Below are positions 24,373-36,164 of a DNA stretch of 64,000 nt, piece by piece. The position numbers and the translations under genes are program-made. The notes beneath the pieces were generated by a model. The model saw only the letters and a program-made list of their open reading frames with translations. It made no database searches and was not told where the DNA came from. The DNA comes from Cycas panzhihuaensis (Eukaryota; Cycadophyta): positions 227,733,741-227,797,740 of the forward strand of contig CM041465.1 of NCBI GenBank assembly GCA_023213395.1, written 5' to 3'. The stretch's first letter is position 1; every line of letters begins with the position of its first letter.

Positions 24373-26889
24373 TGTTTCCTAGCTATTGGGAATGGACTTG
24401 CGACACATCGACACAGGTTTGTGCAGGTATATGCCTTTACTTTGCTTACTTACGATCGCTGCAGTAATTGGGAATGGTTTGATTGACATGTGCCTGTCCA
24501 TATGCACCTGTTTGATTGCTTGTTCATTATGCATGTGCCTAACGGCACCTTTTAGCCTATGACGACTCATAGCGGGGGCATTCATCAGCGAATGCGACAC
24601 CCCGTATGGCGTACAACCACCCACGACGTCTCCATTGTCTTTCGGGATGCTTTTGCCAGCCTGTTTAGGCATGTTACCGCGTGCCGCTTATGTTGCAAAC
24701 CCTTTCTAAGCCTGGTTTAACCCTTAGTTAGGTCTTTTTGCACCGTTTGAGTACATGCCCATGACCTAAAACTGCTCTTGGTGATGTATTTTGAGTTTAA
24801 CTTATGATTTTACCTTAAAGACCGATTTCTTACTTTAATTTTACATTTTTTGGGTTTCGGTTCCGTCTCAAGATAAACTAAGCTGATCTGGAGTTCCGTG
24901 ATCGCTAAGTTTGCATGATCTGCTTAAAATTTAAAAAGAAACACGCGACGATGCGCGATTTTTGTGAATCTGGCGTGGCTCTAACAGTTGGAGGCGCGAG
25001 GCCCCCAACGTTCACTTGCTTCACTCAAGACATAAAAACTCCTTTTTCACTCATTTGCCTCATTATTGAATGAATTTTTCTACTCTCTACTTCACTCTCC
25101 TCTCAAGTTTTCTTCAAAAGACAAGACAAACAAGCAAGAACAAGAGACACCTTTCAACATGTGGGATGAGGCACCAAGGGTGCTATTCTTGGAGACACAG
25201 GGGCCATTCACGCCCTCACAGAGCTCCAATACAAGCACTCTTCCTCCTCACACATATTGAAGGCCTCCAAGAGGATTTTGCACCAAGAAAACCATTGCAA
25301 GGAACCATTTCCATCTCACTTTCTTGCATGAGGCTCCACCACTCCTCTCTCTTGCAAGGGACATGCTACATTGCTTCATAGGCATCTCTTGGACCGCTCC
25401 AAGTTGCCAAGTGCTCATATGCACTCCTCCTTCATCATTTGAGGTATTTGGTGTCATTTCTTTGGTGTTTTTGCTTGTTTTTTGTATTATTTCACTTGCA
25501 ACTCTTTGCTTCCTTTTATATATGCACTTTCTTGGTTTCCCCTTAGTAGGTTGATGCAAGGAACCATAGTATTTGTGGCTTATTAGAGTGTCACCCGAGG
25601 ATAGGCTTAGTTTCCCATTCTTTTCTTCCACTCACCCTTCTTCTCCCATCCTTCTCTTTTGCCATTTCTTGGGCAAACCGGCATAAAGGGTTACACGAGG
25701 GTTTGAGGGAGATTAGGCGGGGTTAGTCCCTGCTGCCGCCCTACTCCCCAAGGGTTCCGTCCCTTTCCTCTCCCCTTTATTTCCGCTTTTGCTTAAGAAG
25801 TAGGGCTAGAGAGGCTTGAGAATCGGTTGAGTGTTTACCTTGGCATATGCTACCCGTTGCTCCATGATCTTTTGTCGCATGCTAGCATCGTTTCCGACAT
25901 CCTGTGGAGACCTCTCGTGGGTGAGTTAGCTATCCCGAGGCTATACTCAACCCCATTTGGGGTGCGTTTGTGGTATGTGACCTTGGCATGCTTATCGTGT
26001 GACTTTGCTTCTTTTATTGCATGTTAGCATTTAGCCATATCTTTTTAACTTAGTTCGCTTTACTTGCAACATATATACATATATCTTTTGGCATCTCGTA
26101 GCCTCTCTTCGAGAGGAAGGTATTCCGCTTATTTGCGGGAGGAGAGCGTCGACGAGGATGCATAAGGTCGACCCATCACGGCCGACACTTGCTTGCACGT
26201 TTTCCTTTGTGTATGCCGTTCGAGCTTTATTTTCCATCATTTCGGTTTAGCTAGTGCTTATTTGCTTTCGGGAGGTAAGTGATCCCCATCACCGCTTGCA
26301 ACCGACGCGTCGCATACGAGGAGGACGACGGAGGAAGCGCAACTGCGTGACGGACACTGCGTCTCAACCGCCGGATCCAGGTATTCTCCGCTCACCCTTC
26401 ATACTCCTTTTTCTCGCTCTTACGTTTCTTTACGCTTGCTTTGGTAGTTAGAGAAATATAAGGAAAAGGAAAAGAAATAACTATTTATTTTGTATTTGCT
26501 TTTTGCCCTACATTTGCTTTACGTGCGCTTTCTTTGCTACACCCTGCACACCATAGTGTCTGAGATTCTTTGACCGATCCCCCTTTAGCCGCTCTCGCAC
26601 ATATCTTACCTGCGACACGTTTGGTTGGTTACCCCTTCGCCGCTTTCTCATTGCCTTGAGAAGTAGCGGCGTGCGAGTTTCCTTTTCCCCTTCCCGGCCA
26701 TCCGAAGGGTAGGAGGGTCTCGCCTTGCACGACTACCTGGAAGCAACCAGGCACCTTGGGTCCGTGCACTGCGCTCCGGCCAAGACGGACGTCCCACGAG
26801 GTATGATCCTCGTTCTTTAGCCTATTAGCCCTGTGGTTTTGTGTCCTTCCCGCTAGGCGTTGGATCATTGCCCCGTGGAGAGCGTTTCA
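24373..26889 (+). repeat. 3' LTR of T1
   Basis: 2517 bp, partner of 16886-19383. The TG start and CA end are fixed by the target duplication. Confidence 0.93.
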
Positions 26890-26894
26890 ATAGT
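26890..26894. repeat. Target-site duplication of T1, right copy
   Basis: ATAGT, identical to 16881-16885. Confidence 0.92.
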
Positions 26895-28558
26895 TTACCT
26901 AGGTTAGGCTAGTGAGGGAACCTATAGGGGTCCTCTTATATACCTGAGCATACATGGAGGTATAAGTCCATAGCTGGGTTCTATCTAAGACCTAGGTATT
27001 AGTATACTCTGCACTTTACTTCACACAATAACATATACCTAACTATGCTTAGTTAGTAATGATAGATCCATATTATGTTTATAGATCTCCCATAAACCAT
27101 ATAGCCTAGGAACACCCAAACTACTCATTTCTCATTGTGCATATTTCATATATATATTTGAATAAAATTTTGGACTTCTAATCTAATTAGAATGCTTATC
27201 ATATCTTTTTGGTTCACTCTAATAGGATAACACTTCAATTGTATTGGCCTCTACATTCTATTAAATACTTATATAACCATGTGAATATCCTTGAATAGTC
27301 TAATTTCTCTTCACTCATACTTGATAATAATTCTCAAATCCAAAGTCCTTTATGTTAGTCCATATTAGATTATTATCCTATTTATGGATTTAGTGGTGGG
27401 CTAATTTTTCTTTAAGTTGTATATAACTATTTGGTAAATCATATTTATATTTAAAAAAGATCATAGTTTAAAAAATAAAAGGAAGAAATACTAACTTATA
27501 TGCTCTCAACATATTAATAGGTTTATTCATAATTTATTTATAAGTTTCACCTAGTCATACATTGAATCACAAACCTTTATTTATATATATCATTAACTTC
27601 TCTATTAGTTTAATGGTGATTGGTTTCATTAGTTCCATAATGCCATTCATTACACCATAGACCTATTTGATCACATATACACAATCTTAACTTATAAGTT
27701 CAATGGTGGCTAGTTCATACTAGTTTCATATGATTATTCATTGGACTAAAGGTTAAATTGACGTACATAAAATATATATTATAAATAGATGGAGTGAGAT
27801 ACTAAAATCATCATTCTTATATGTTACATCCCAAGTCAATTTTTGTTAGGACATAGAGACCTACTTTATCACTCTATTCTCCTTATTGATTGATTCCTAA
27901 ACATTTCCATATCAATTATATTGTATTTTTAAATCATAAGTCTATTCACATGGTATTTTATATTTATATATATAAGCGAAGTCAAGGAAATCTTAGTCCT
28001 TCCATTTTTGTATGGATTACTTCATATCACACTAGCGAGGTTGTGTCTAGTGCTAGATTATTTCTTCCATCTATTATAAGTAATCTTATTAAGTATTACC
28101 ATCATTGGAGGTTTTACTAATAATTTTCATACTCATATTGCCTTAGTTATAATATTCACTAACTCACTTCTTATTACTCATCAATCAACCCAATTTTTTC
28201 AAGTATAAAATTTTATACTCTATCATGCCAAACACATAACTAGGTCATTTTTACATAGTTTTCTATTACTTCTATTATTCATGTACCTCAAGAATAGAAT
28301 GTTGAAGTAGATGTCTTGCTTAATATAATATTAACATAATAACTTCAAAATTCTCAAAAAATTTTGATAATAAAGTAGAAATTTAGTAATATTGAATGCA
28401 CTTATATAGGATATAATATTGGTGATATTCATTCTTGGTTTCACCAAGCTCTATTGCTAAGGGGATAAATGTTTCCTTAATTTTAGGCCCTTTCCCTCAA
28501 TTTGGAAGTATCAGGTATAATTCTTTCACTCTCAATAGTTATATATGTGTGTGTGTGT

Positions 28559-28622
<64 letters not shown>

Positions 28623-28857
28623 ATATGTATATATATGATAACATATTACTACTTATCATTTACTTAACACTATATTTGATTACTTATATTTGCTTGTTAT
28701 TTTATTTGATATTATATATGATTGAGCATTTGCCTAGTTTGTTGCTTTACCAATATTGATATGAGATCTATTCTTTATAACACTTATTTCATTATGGATA
28801 TATAACATTATAGGTTGTTCTATTAGTTATATATATTTTCAACTACCATGAGAAAAT
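26895..28857. other. AT-rich intergenic DNA, no gene recognised
   Basis: Continues the target DNA of T1. No open frame with family features, LTR or RNA gene was seen. A TG microsatellite lies at 28543-28637. Confidence 0.5.
28543..28637. repeat. (TG)n/(TA)n microsatellite
   Basis: Mostly uninterrupted TG repeats from 28546 to 28618 with TA flanks. Apparent open frames through it are repeat artefacts. Confidence 0.95.
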
Positions 28858-29103
28858 TATTAGAAAAGTAACCAAAGGATATCATAACCTAAGAACAATA
28901 AAATAGTATTATAATATTACCATTATGGACTTCAATATCAATCATTTTACATCTCACCTAGTAGGTGTATATATAGTCATGTTATGGGCATATGTAGGAT
29001 CATTTACCTTACTTATAATAAAAAATATTTGGCTTGTATGTTGATTAATCATACATGACCTTTTACTTAGCCAATTACATTGAGTGTAGATTATATTCTA
29101 ATA
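28858..29103 (-). repeat. 3' LTR of copia B
   Basis: Direct repeat partner of 34373-34619. On the plus strand it starts tattag where the partner has tgttaa. Confidence 0.82.
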
Positions 29104-29851
29104 CACCCCTATAATCCATATTTGGTTGAATATCGAGATTTTATCTAAGCTAAAATGTTTGGCTTTCGAGAATGCTTTGATGAGAATGTTTATAACTTAG
29201 CCTTTTCTCTTATAATACTAAAGTTTAATTTGTTAATTCTACATGAGTTCTTTGATGTAGTAATGTTTAATCTCAATGTGTTTTATTTTATTATGTATAA
29301 ATAGATTTTTGGTTATCTAGATTATACTTTGATTATCACAAATGATCACTGTCAATTTTTATTGAGGTTGATGTAGGTCTTTGAGAACTTTTTTGATCCA
29401 TATTACTTATCTTGCTACTAATTCAATTGGTTTGTATTTATCTTTAACTGTAGATAAAGAAATGATTGATTATTTCTTTATATTTCAAGATATTAATGTT
29501 GAACTAATATTGAATACATATTTAGAAATTAATTTTTTATCTTTAATATCATCTACATCTAAATAACTAATTAACTTAAATTCATCTAATAGAGTATACT
29601 ACAATTTATAATTCAATGTTCCATTAATGTATCTTATAATTCTTCTTACTACTTCATAATGCTCTTCTTTTGGCTTTGACATGAATCTTGAAGTTAAATT
29701 CATTATATGTGCTATGTTTGATCAAGTATTCAATATCAATATCCTATAAATTAATTATTTATCTTCAATATCACCTACTTAGTCTATATATAAATAACCA
29801 AATGACTTGAATTTATCTAATGGAGTATACTACATTCCATAATTTAGTGTT
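29104..29851 (-). pseudogene. Copia B RNase H, C-terminal part with a tandem duplication
   Basis: On the minus strand the frame picks up at the copia C insertion with LNYGM, stop, YTPLDKFKSFGYLYID near 29840-29790. It then passes SRFMSKPKEEHYEVVRRII near 29690 and repeats the same domain segment as YINGTLNYKL and LLDEFKLISYLDVDDIK near 29620-29555. The rest to 29106 shows decayed RNase H C-terminal text (ICDNQS near 29340). The doubled segment suggests an internal duplication. The N-terminal side is at 34020-34360. Confidence 0.7.
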
Positions 29852-30182
29852 TATTAGAAAACACCAAATAGATAGGCAAGACACATGATCATTTATGTAC
29901 ATAATAGACTCGAATAGAATAAGCATATGGAACAACAAATTTGATGTGGTAAACCCTTTTGAGAAAAACCCGCCATAGAAATATATTATTACATTTTGAA
30001 ATTTTTGCATATTTATTACAATGGACTTTGATTTATATTTATAGATCATAAATGCCTCACATATTTATAATGTATTACATTCATAGGCCTAAATAATATA
30101 CCATAATATTACATCAAGGCTATTCATATAATATTACACCTTTTTTATATTAGTCAATAAGTGATATAATATCACTCTAACA
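29852..30182 (-). repeat. 3' LTR of copia C
   Basis: Partner of 33689-34019, same length, with tattag in place of tgttag at its left edge. Confidence 0.88.
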
Positions 30183-30190
30183 TCCCTTCT

Positions 30191-33100
30191 TACTATAAAT
30201 GTGGGGTCTTGAAGTCTTCATAGGGATTGGTCTATCTCTTTATCATTATTAATAGATCCCCCCTTAAGGATAACCTCATTGAATCTCAAATTTATACGAA
30301 ATTTGATTAAGTGATCTTCAGTAAGAGTTTTTTGAAAACATCCTCAAGTTAATCTTTACTTAGATAAAAATTTACTTATATCTTTCCTAATCTAATTTGA
30401 TCTTAGATGTAATGGTGGTATGCATCGTATGTGTATGATTCTTTGGAAGTATCTCTAACAATCCCTCTAACCATATAACTCCTCTGACATTGAGATTTAG
30501 TCCACATTACTCAGCTTATTTCCTCGACTAAACTAAGAGATTGAGCCACTTGAGCCATGCAAATCTCCTCTTTAAGTCTTCATTAAGGAATGCTAACATC
30601 TCATTCATTTTATGTGATTCTTAACTATATGAAGGTACCAAAGTAAGGATCAATTAGACCATAAATAAAATATAGATTGGTATAAATGTCTCCTCATAAT
30701 CGATTCCTTCTTTTTGTATAAAATCCTATGTATTAAGTCTTGTCAACTTGTATCTGACTAGGTTCTTTAAGGGAGGTAAGGGAACCAAATCCCACATATC
30801 ACTCCTCCTCCATTGTACCCTTCCATTACAAATCTCCTTTTGTTGGAATCATTGGTGTTTATCAAAGTTTGACTGGAATGCTTATCTTTGTTCTTCAATT
30901 ATCCTATAAATCTTTAATTATCATATTAGAGTCCTCAATGGTCTTCCTGGCCCATAATGGAACACATGGTTGTAATCTATGATTCTTCTTATAACAACTC
31001 CTTTTCATCACTCCTACTAGGTCTTGCTTCTATGTCAAACACAATGTCAAGTACATAAACCTCTATACATACTAAACTGCAGCTTAAAAAGGGAAGGAAT
31101 GAATGATAAAACTTATTTTTAGATGTCACCTAAATATGATATATCATTAACACATCTAATTTGACATCCAAACTAATCACAATGCTCTTCCCCATGTGAA
31201 TCACATAGTTTATAAGCTTTATTTCAAACCCCATATAAATACACTCTAAATTCTTGCGATCCCACTACTACAATCTTTGTCTAAGATGTGTGTAATTAAT
31301 GCATCCAAATAACTAATGAAAGGTTTTTGACTGATCTAATACAACTCAGGGGGGTGGGGGGGCATGGGGGGGTTAGTTCCATGAACAACCTTAGAAGGGG
31401 TCCCATAAAATAGCTATCACAATAGCTTCTACCAAAAGTATGGGAGGTATATCCTTACCATGTACCAAACACCTCCACATCTATATATCATAATACCATT
31501 CTTCATCTACAATATAACTTACGAGGGCTACATGGGATAACCAACTCCTATTTTATATCATAATAAAGGTAGAATTGATTTTGAGGCATTCATTATACAC
31601 CTTTCCATTCACACTTTAATTTTATCATAAATACACAATTAGATCTATATCAAACTTATTCACATATGCAAAACTATTAAACTAGCATTTGATAGGCTAT
31701 AAACCACATAGTATTATCCTTTCAACCACCTAAAGTGTAATGGTCCACTATGAACTGATAATCACTTATATAAATAGGTCACAAAAATAATAATTCTAGA
31801 CAACTTTCACTTTATACATCTGATGTAAAAACATTGATAATATATTGAATAAAAACACCACTTTATAATAAATAAACCATACTTTTAATAATATTGCAAT
31901 GATTAGTACCACATAATATTATTTCCTTGCCCTACAACTTAGTATCCATAAATCAAAACCCTTCTATATATCAATAACCATATATTGACATTGATAGATC
32001 ACCCTTTAATCACATCCATTTATCAATTAGTGATAATACATTACTATTGATAACAATCTTCTAATAAACTCTGTCATGGAATCACATGCAACATGAGCTT
32101 CATATTAGCAAATAGTTACTAACTAAGAGTGCCTAAAATACTCACTTCTCCACATCGCCTTATATCACCAATGAAATGTCAAAATGTATCACACAACCAT
32201 CATATCAAAAAATAAATTCTTTACTCCATATATTTATACCACTTTTTAAAAGTCATAATATATATGCCCTCATATACATCAACACACCTAATCAAAATAA
32301 ACTTCTTTGATGTCTCTCAATATCAATACAAAAATATATTAAAAATAGCCATAATTAAAGGCACCTTAATATATTAAAAACATCTTCCAAAATATGATAT
32401 CAATGGCAATATGTATTATCAAATGCAACTTTGATAAACATATGATCATGCAACATAGACAAAATCAAATACATTGGTGATTTCATATATATTATTGAAT
32501 ATACTGTATATAATTGGCAACTTCATTTCATACACAAATGGTAGTGGGCTTAATAAATTAAATGATAAAACTTTACAAATTAATTAGGCATGATTATTTC
32601 AAATGATTAAAGATATATATCAATGACATGTAATAATATATTCAACATGACTTGATAAATCTTAAGAGCTAAATGATGATTAATATTATCATGCTATTTT
32701 TTAGGTGATTTAAGTAAAATATGCACAACCAACCTTAGTAAATCGTAAATGGCAATCAAAAATATCAAAATGGCAAATGAATCAAATGTCTATGGGTGAT
32801 TAAATATTTTAATGGGGTAATGAATTTAAATCAAAATACCTGTTAGTCATATGACTCTACAACTCAAAACCCTATAGATAGGGCAATCTGTAGTGTATGC
32901 CTTAATAGCTTCAATGTAAATAATGTATTTATCTTTCATTACGATCTATAATCTATATCTAGTGATGCAACCTTCTTTCATTTGTGTGTTCTAATCTTAG
33001 GTTTAAGTGGCTCATATTATTCATGCAGATATAACCTATATCTTCTCTTTGTATGACTGTATTCATCATTTATGGTGAACACTATGCATTCTCTTCAACT

Positions 33101-33676
33101 TCTATAACTGACATCTCTCTTACTCGATTACTTACCATGATCAAATATCGCTCCTATTAGAAAGGATTTAAGGCAACTACATCTACACTACAATATGCTC
33201 TAGCTCTAGATTAGATCATTTACTATAGTTATGGATATGTACATCCCATACATCTCGATCTTAATCTCAGGTATTTCTCTATTATAACTACATAAGTTTC
33301 TTTTTGAAAAACTTAGTAACAATAGATAAATAGACCTAAAACCTTTAATATATTCAAAATAGATGATAACAACTAGCAACTAAGTGACTAGGGATTACAA
33401 ATTTAAAAATAGGGGGCACCAACATTTGCTTCTTACCCAGACAACTACACAAAATAAAATAACACCTTGCACTCCTCTACACACCTCCAAAGACTAATGA
33501 AACCCTATAAAACAAATAACAAAAGGCATTAGGATTTTCACACAATCATTGCACCTCCATGGCTGCTCGTTTGATTATTATTAGATAAGTTGATCCTCAA
33601 AGGGTGAGCCAACATTATTTGGTAACCAATGATTGAATAATATGCTCAATATTTAACTACTTATGCATGACCTTTT
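30191..33676 (-). pseudogene. Copia C internal coding remnants (RT and integrase traces)
   Basis: The minus strand shows GFIQKEGIDYEETFIPI at about 30729-30679, the start of a copia RT, and MWRCLVHGKDIPPI with VEAIVIAIL near 31490-31420, which resembles the end of the integrase core. Elsewhere stops occur in all frames and gag and protease are not recognisable. The interior is about 3.5 kb, shorter than a full copia polyprotein. A G-rich tract on the plus strand lies at 31349-31372. Confidence 0.6.
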
Positions 33677-33688
33677 ACTCTAATACCA
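33677..33688 (-). promoter_or_regulatory. Primer-binding site of copia C (tRNA-iMet type)
   Basis: actctaatacca on the plus strand; its reverse complement matches tggtatcagagc with two differences. It directly abuts the 5' LTR. Confidence 0.8.
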
Positions 33689-34019
33689 TGTTAGAAAACA
33701 CTAAATAGATAAATAAGGCATAGGATCGTTTATGTACATAATAGACTTAAATAAACCAAGCACACAAGATAATAGATTTGATGTGGAAAACCCTTTTGGA
33801 AAAAATCTACCATAGAAATATATTATTACATTTTAACAAATTTGCATGTCTATTATAATAGACTTTGATCTATATTTATAGATTATAAGTATCTCACATA
33901 TTTTAAATATATTACATCCATTAACCCAAATAATATAACATAATATTACAGAAAGAATATTTACAAAATAATACATCTCATTTATATTAGTTGGTAAGTG
34001 ATATAATATCACTCCAACA
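33689..34019 (-). repeat. 5' LTR of copia C
   Basis: Partner of 29852-30182. Confidence 0.88.
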
Positions 34020-34360
34020 ATGTTCCTTTGATGTATCTCATAATTCCTTTTGGTTCCTTGGGCATATATATAGAACAAAGTTTAATGGGGTGAAATAGAT
34101 TTATCATAAATAAGAAAGCATATTAACTTACAAAATTTGACTTTTAACAAGACTTTTATAGGTTTTCTTAAATTAATAAGCTATGGAATCCTTAATGATT
34201 AACTTTAATCATCAATAGAATATCAAGAAGTAAATAAACTAATTAAATAAATAGGTTTTTGACTTATAAAATAAGTTAAAAGTATTAACAACAACTAAAT
34301 GCCTTTAGTTGTATAAAAATTTGTTATGTCTCCTTATTTTAGCTTCTTGTCTTACCAATA
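34020..34360 (-). pseudogene. Copia B remnant upstream of the C insertion
   Basis: Only the last ~30 codons before the insertion are readable on the minus strand (PKEPKGIMRYIKGT-like), belonging to RNase H. The rest up to the primer-binding site is non-coding, so most of the polyprotein gene has been deleted. Confidence 0.65.
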
Positions 34361-34372
34361 GATTTAATACCA
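34361..34372 (-). promoter_or_regulatory. Primer-binding site of copia B (tRNA-iMet type)
   Basis: gatttaatacca, reverse complement of a decayed tggtatcagagc, directly before the LTR. Confidence 0.7.
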
Positions 34373-34619
34373 TGTTAAAAAAGTAACCATAGGATACCAT
34401 AACCCAAGAACAACATAATATTACAATTATAGACTTAAATATTAATTATTTTACATCTCACCTAGTGTATGTATATGTGTATATATATATAGTCATGTTG
34501 TGGGAATATGTGGGATTATTTACCTTACTTATAACCAATAATATTTGGCCCTTATGTTGACCAATCATATGTGACTTTTTACTTAGCTAATTATACAAAA
34601 TGTGTATTATATTCCAATA
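34373..34619 (-). repeat. 5' LTR of copia B
   Basis: Partner of 28858-29103. Confidence 0.82.
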
Positions 34620-35253
34620 GAAATGAAATAATCTTACCATTTTCTTACTATTATTACATAATCTTATGATTTTCATTATTGTATTACTTTATAATTACTA
34701 TTGTTTTGTACTCTCTTTTAGTTCCCATGAGTGTCCCTTTTGACTTAACATGAGCTCATATTCCTTTAAGAAATTCATTTGGATCACCATGACATATTCT
34801 TATAAATATAATTAAGTATTCATGGGCTAAAAAAGAACATTGTATGAGGGAGTTATACTGCTTTTATGATTATATTTTCTCCTATTATCCTTATTTCCTA
34901 CATATTAAGGGTAATTTCATAATTATACTTAAAAACTAGTTTTTGTTTTTTTTTAAATAACTTCATAATATGAGTTAATGAGTCTTTTCTCTAATTTATT
35001 TATTATAAATACTTATTTTCATTTTAAAATCCCAGCTAGTATTTTTACTTCCTAAGGCATCAAGCTTCCTCTCTTATTTTCTAATAATCAAATGAGCATT
35101 CTCACTCTCATTTTGATTTGATTTTTGCCCTGAATTAAAGAATTATCTCATATGGATCTACTACTTTGACTATGAAAAAAATTGATAATTTTATTATATA
35201 ATTTTTGACCTATTTCTGCCATACCATATTAGATATGTTAAACATTTCATAAG
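34620..35253. other. AT-rich DNA, no feature recognised
   Basis: No coding motif or repeat partner in the window was noticed. Confidence 0.4.
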
Positions 35254-35608
35254 TGTTACATGGGTATAGATATTACACTCAAGTCCCTTTATGGGTGTCT
35301 TTTTTGACCCATGGTTTATGTTCATTATATTATAAAACTGCAAGGCAGTATCTTGTAAAGTTATTTTTATATATTCTTATGTAATAGCACATGTAAAAGG
35401 TTGGATGAGTCTTAGATGGGTTGATGAGAGAAGATTTAGGGTTTTTATCTCCATAATTCTTTAGCTGTTACTCAGATTAATAAAATATCTATACTTAAAC
35501 TTGAATCTACTGTTGTTCTTTATTGTGTGCTTGGTTTATTTATGTTATTTGATCTTTGTATAGTTTAGAGTTCTATTAATACATTGCTTCTATGATCACA
35601 TTTTCTCT
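35254..35608 (+). repeat. LTR-like sequence, partner of 49522-49885
   Basis: Matches the reverse complement of 49522-49885 over most of its length, including a block around aattctttagct and gtgcttggtttattt, and both end in ctcttca. It starts TGTTACA. No second LTR with an interior was found, so it is either a solo LTR or an element end. A very degenerate primer-binding-like string follows at about 35618. Confidence 0.55.
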
Positions 35609-36159
35609 TCATACCATGTGTTACCAAATCTATAGCATAGGAGGACTTCATCTAGTTCCAACCATATAACATATTCTCATTGTATTCTCTATGATGTCAC
35701 ATCTATGATACTACATATTTCTATGTAAGTCTAATGGTATATTACATCCTTTTTTTGTTTGATTTGTAGTATTGTCCTTTTGATACCACACATTTATTAA
35801 TTTGTTTTAGTAGTATAAATTTTGATAGACTACAAATTTAGAGGTTTTCTTTAGTAGTAAGTTAATTTTTTCTCTCTTTTTTATTTGGTTTATTCTAATT
35901 ATTGAATTTATTTATTATCAATTGTCTACTATCTAAATTTTCTCACTTTGAATGCTATTATTTCCTTCTTTCTGTTGCATCGGAGGATTAAGTGGATATC
36001 ACCAAAATAAAAATAAGCTTAAAAATCTTATCCCTATTTTAAAACAACCCCTTTGCTTAGGGATAGGTATAAAATCTCTTATTAATTTAATTTAAAGTTA
36101 ACACATAACAACTACTTGTTAGTCTCTATGTGATATTTTACTATAGGAAAAGAGACAAG
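35609..36159. other. AT-rich DNA, no feature recognised
   Basis: No gene or repeat could be supported. Confidence 0.4.
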
Positions 36160-36164
36160 GATTT
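36160..36164. repeat. Target-site duplication of element D, left copy
   Basis: GATTT, identical to 38508-38512. Confidence 0.75.

Larger units (their letters stand above)
16886..26889 (+). mobile_element. T1: young non-autonomous Tat-like Ty3/gypsy element
   Basis: Two direct LTRs of about 2.5 kb start TGTTTCC and end CA, flanked by a perfect ATAGT duplication. The interior (19384-24372) is only 5 kb and holds gag, protease and a hairpin array. RT, RNase H and integrase are absent, whereas the related element T2 keeps them between its protease and its 3' region. T1 is far richer in GC and CpG than its surroundings, as expected before methylation-driven deamination. Coding frames are broken by small indels, some of which may be sequence consensus errors. 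Confidence 0.93.
29852..34019 (-). mobile_element. Ty1/copia element C, minus strand, nested in copia B
   Basis: Two LTRs of exactly 331 bp (29852-30182 and 33689-34019), the reverse complement of a primer-binding site at 33677-33688 (actctaatacca), and a pyrimidine tract after the left LTR (30183-30190) define a minus-strand copia element of 4168 bp. Flanks GTGTT (29847-29851) and ATGTT (34020-34024) are a one-mismatch target duplication. Removing C restores the copia B RNase H frame (KGIMRYIKGT joins LNYGM). Confidence 0.88.
28858..34619 (-). mobile_element. Ty1/copia element B, minus strand, interrupted by copia C
   Basis: LTRs of 246-247 bp (28858-29103 and 34373-34619), with the reverse complement of a tRNA-iMet primer-binding site at 34361-34372 (gatttaatacca), show a minus-strand element. 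The flanks AAAAT (28853-28857) and GAAAT (34620-34624) are a one-mismatch target duplication. The interior retains only RNase H-side coding; the 5' coding part is deleted. Copia C is inserted in the RNase H. Confidence 0.82.

Noticed and set aside
23494-24672. Open frames of 73-121 codons in the T1 3' region and LTR edge
   Set aside because: No start context or motif, and they run across the hairpin array and LTR boundary.
28435-28759. 67- and 85-codon plus-strand open frames
   Set aside because: Cys-Val repeats from the TG microsatellite.
31240-31380. Possible CRISPR or short spaced repeats
   Set aside because: No regularly spaced identical repeats; only G runs. CRISPR is also not expected in plant DNA.
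34620-36160. Possible host exon in the gap between elements
   Set aside because: No frame longer than a few dozen codons with coding character, and no splice-consistent pair of exons seen.
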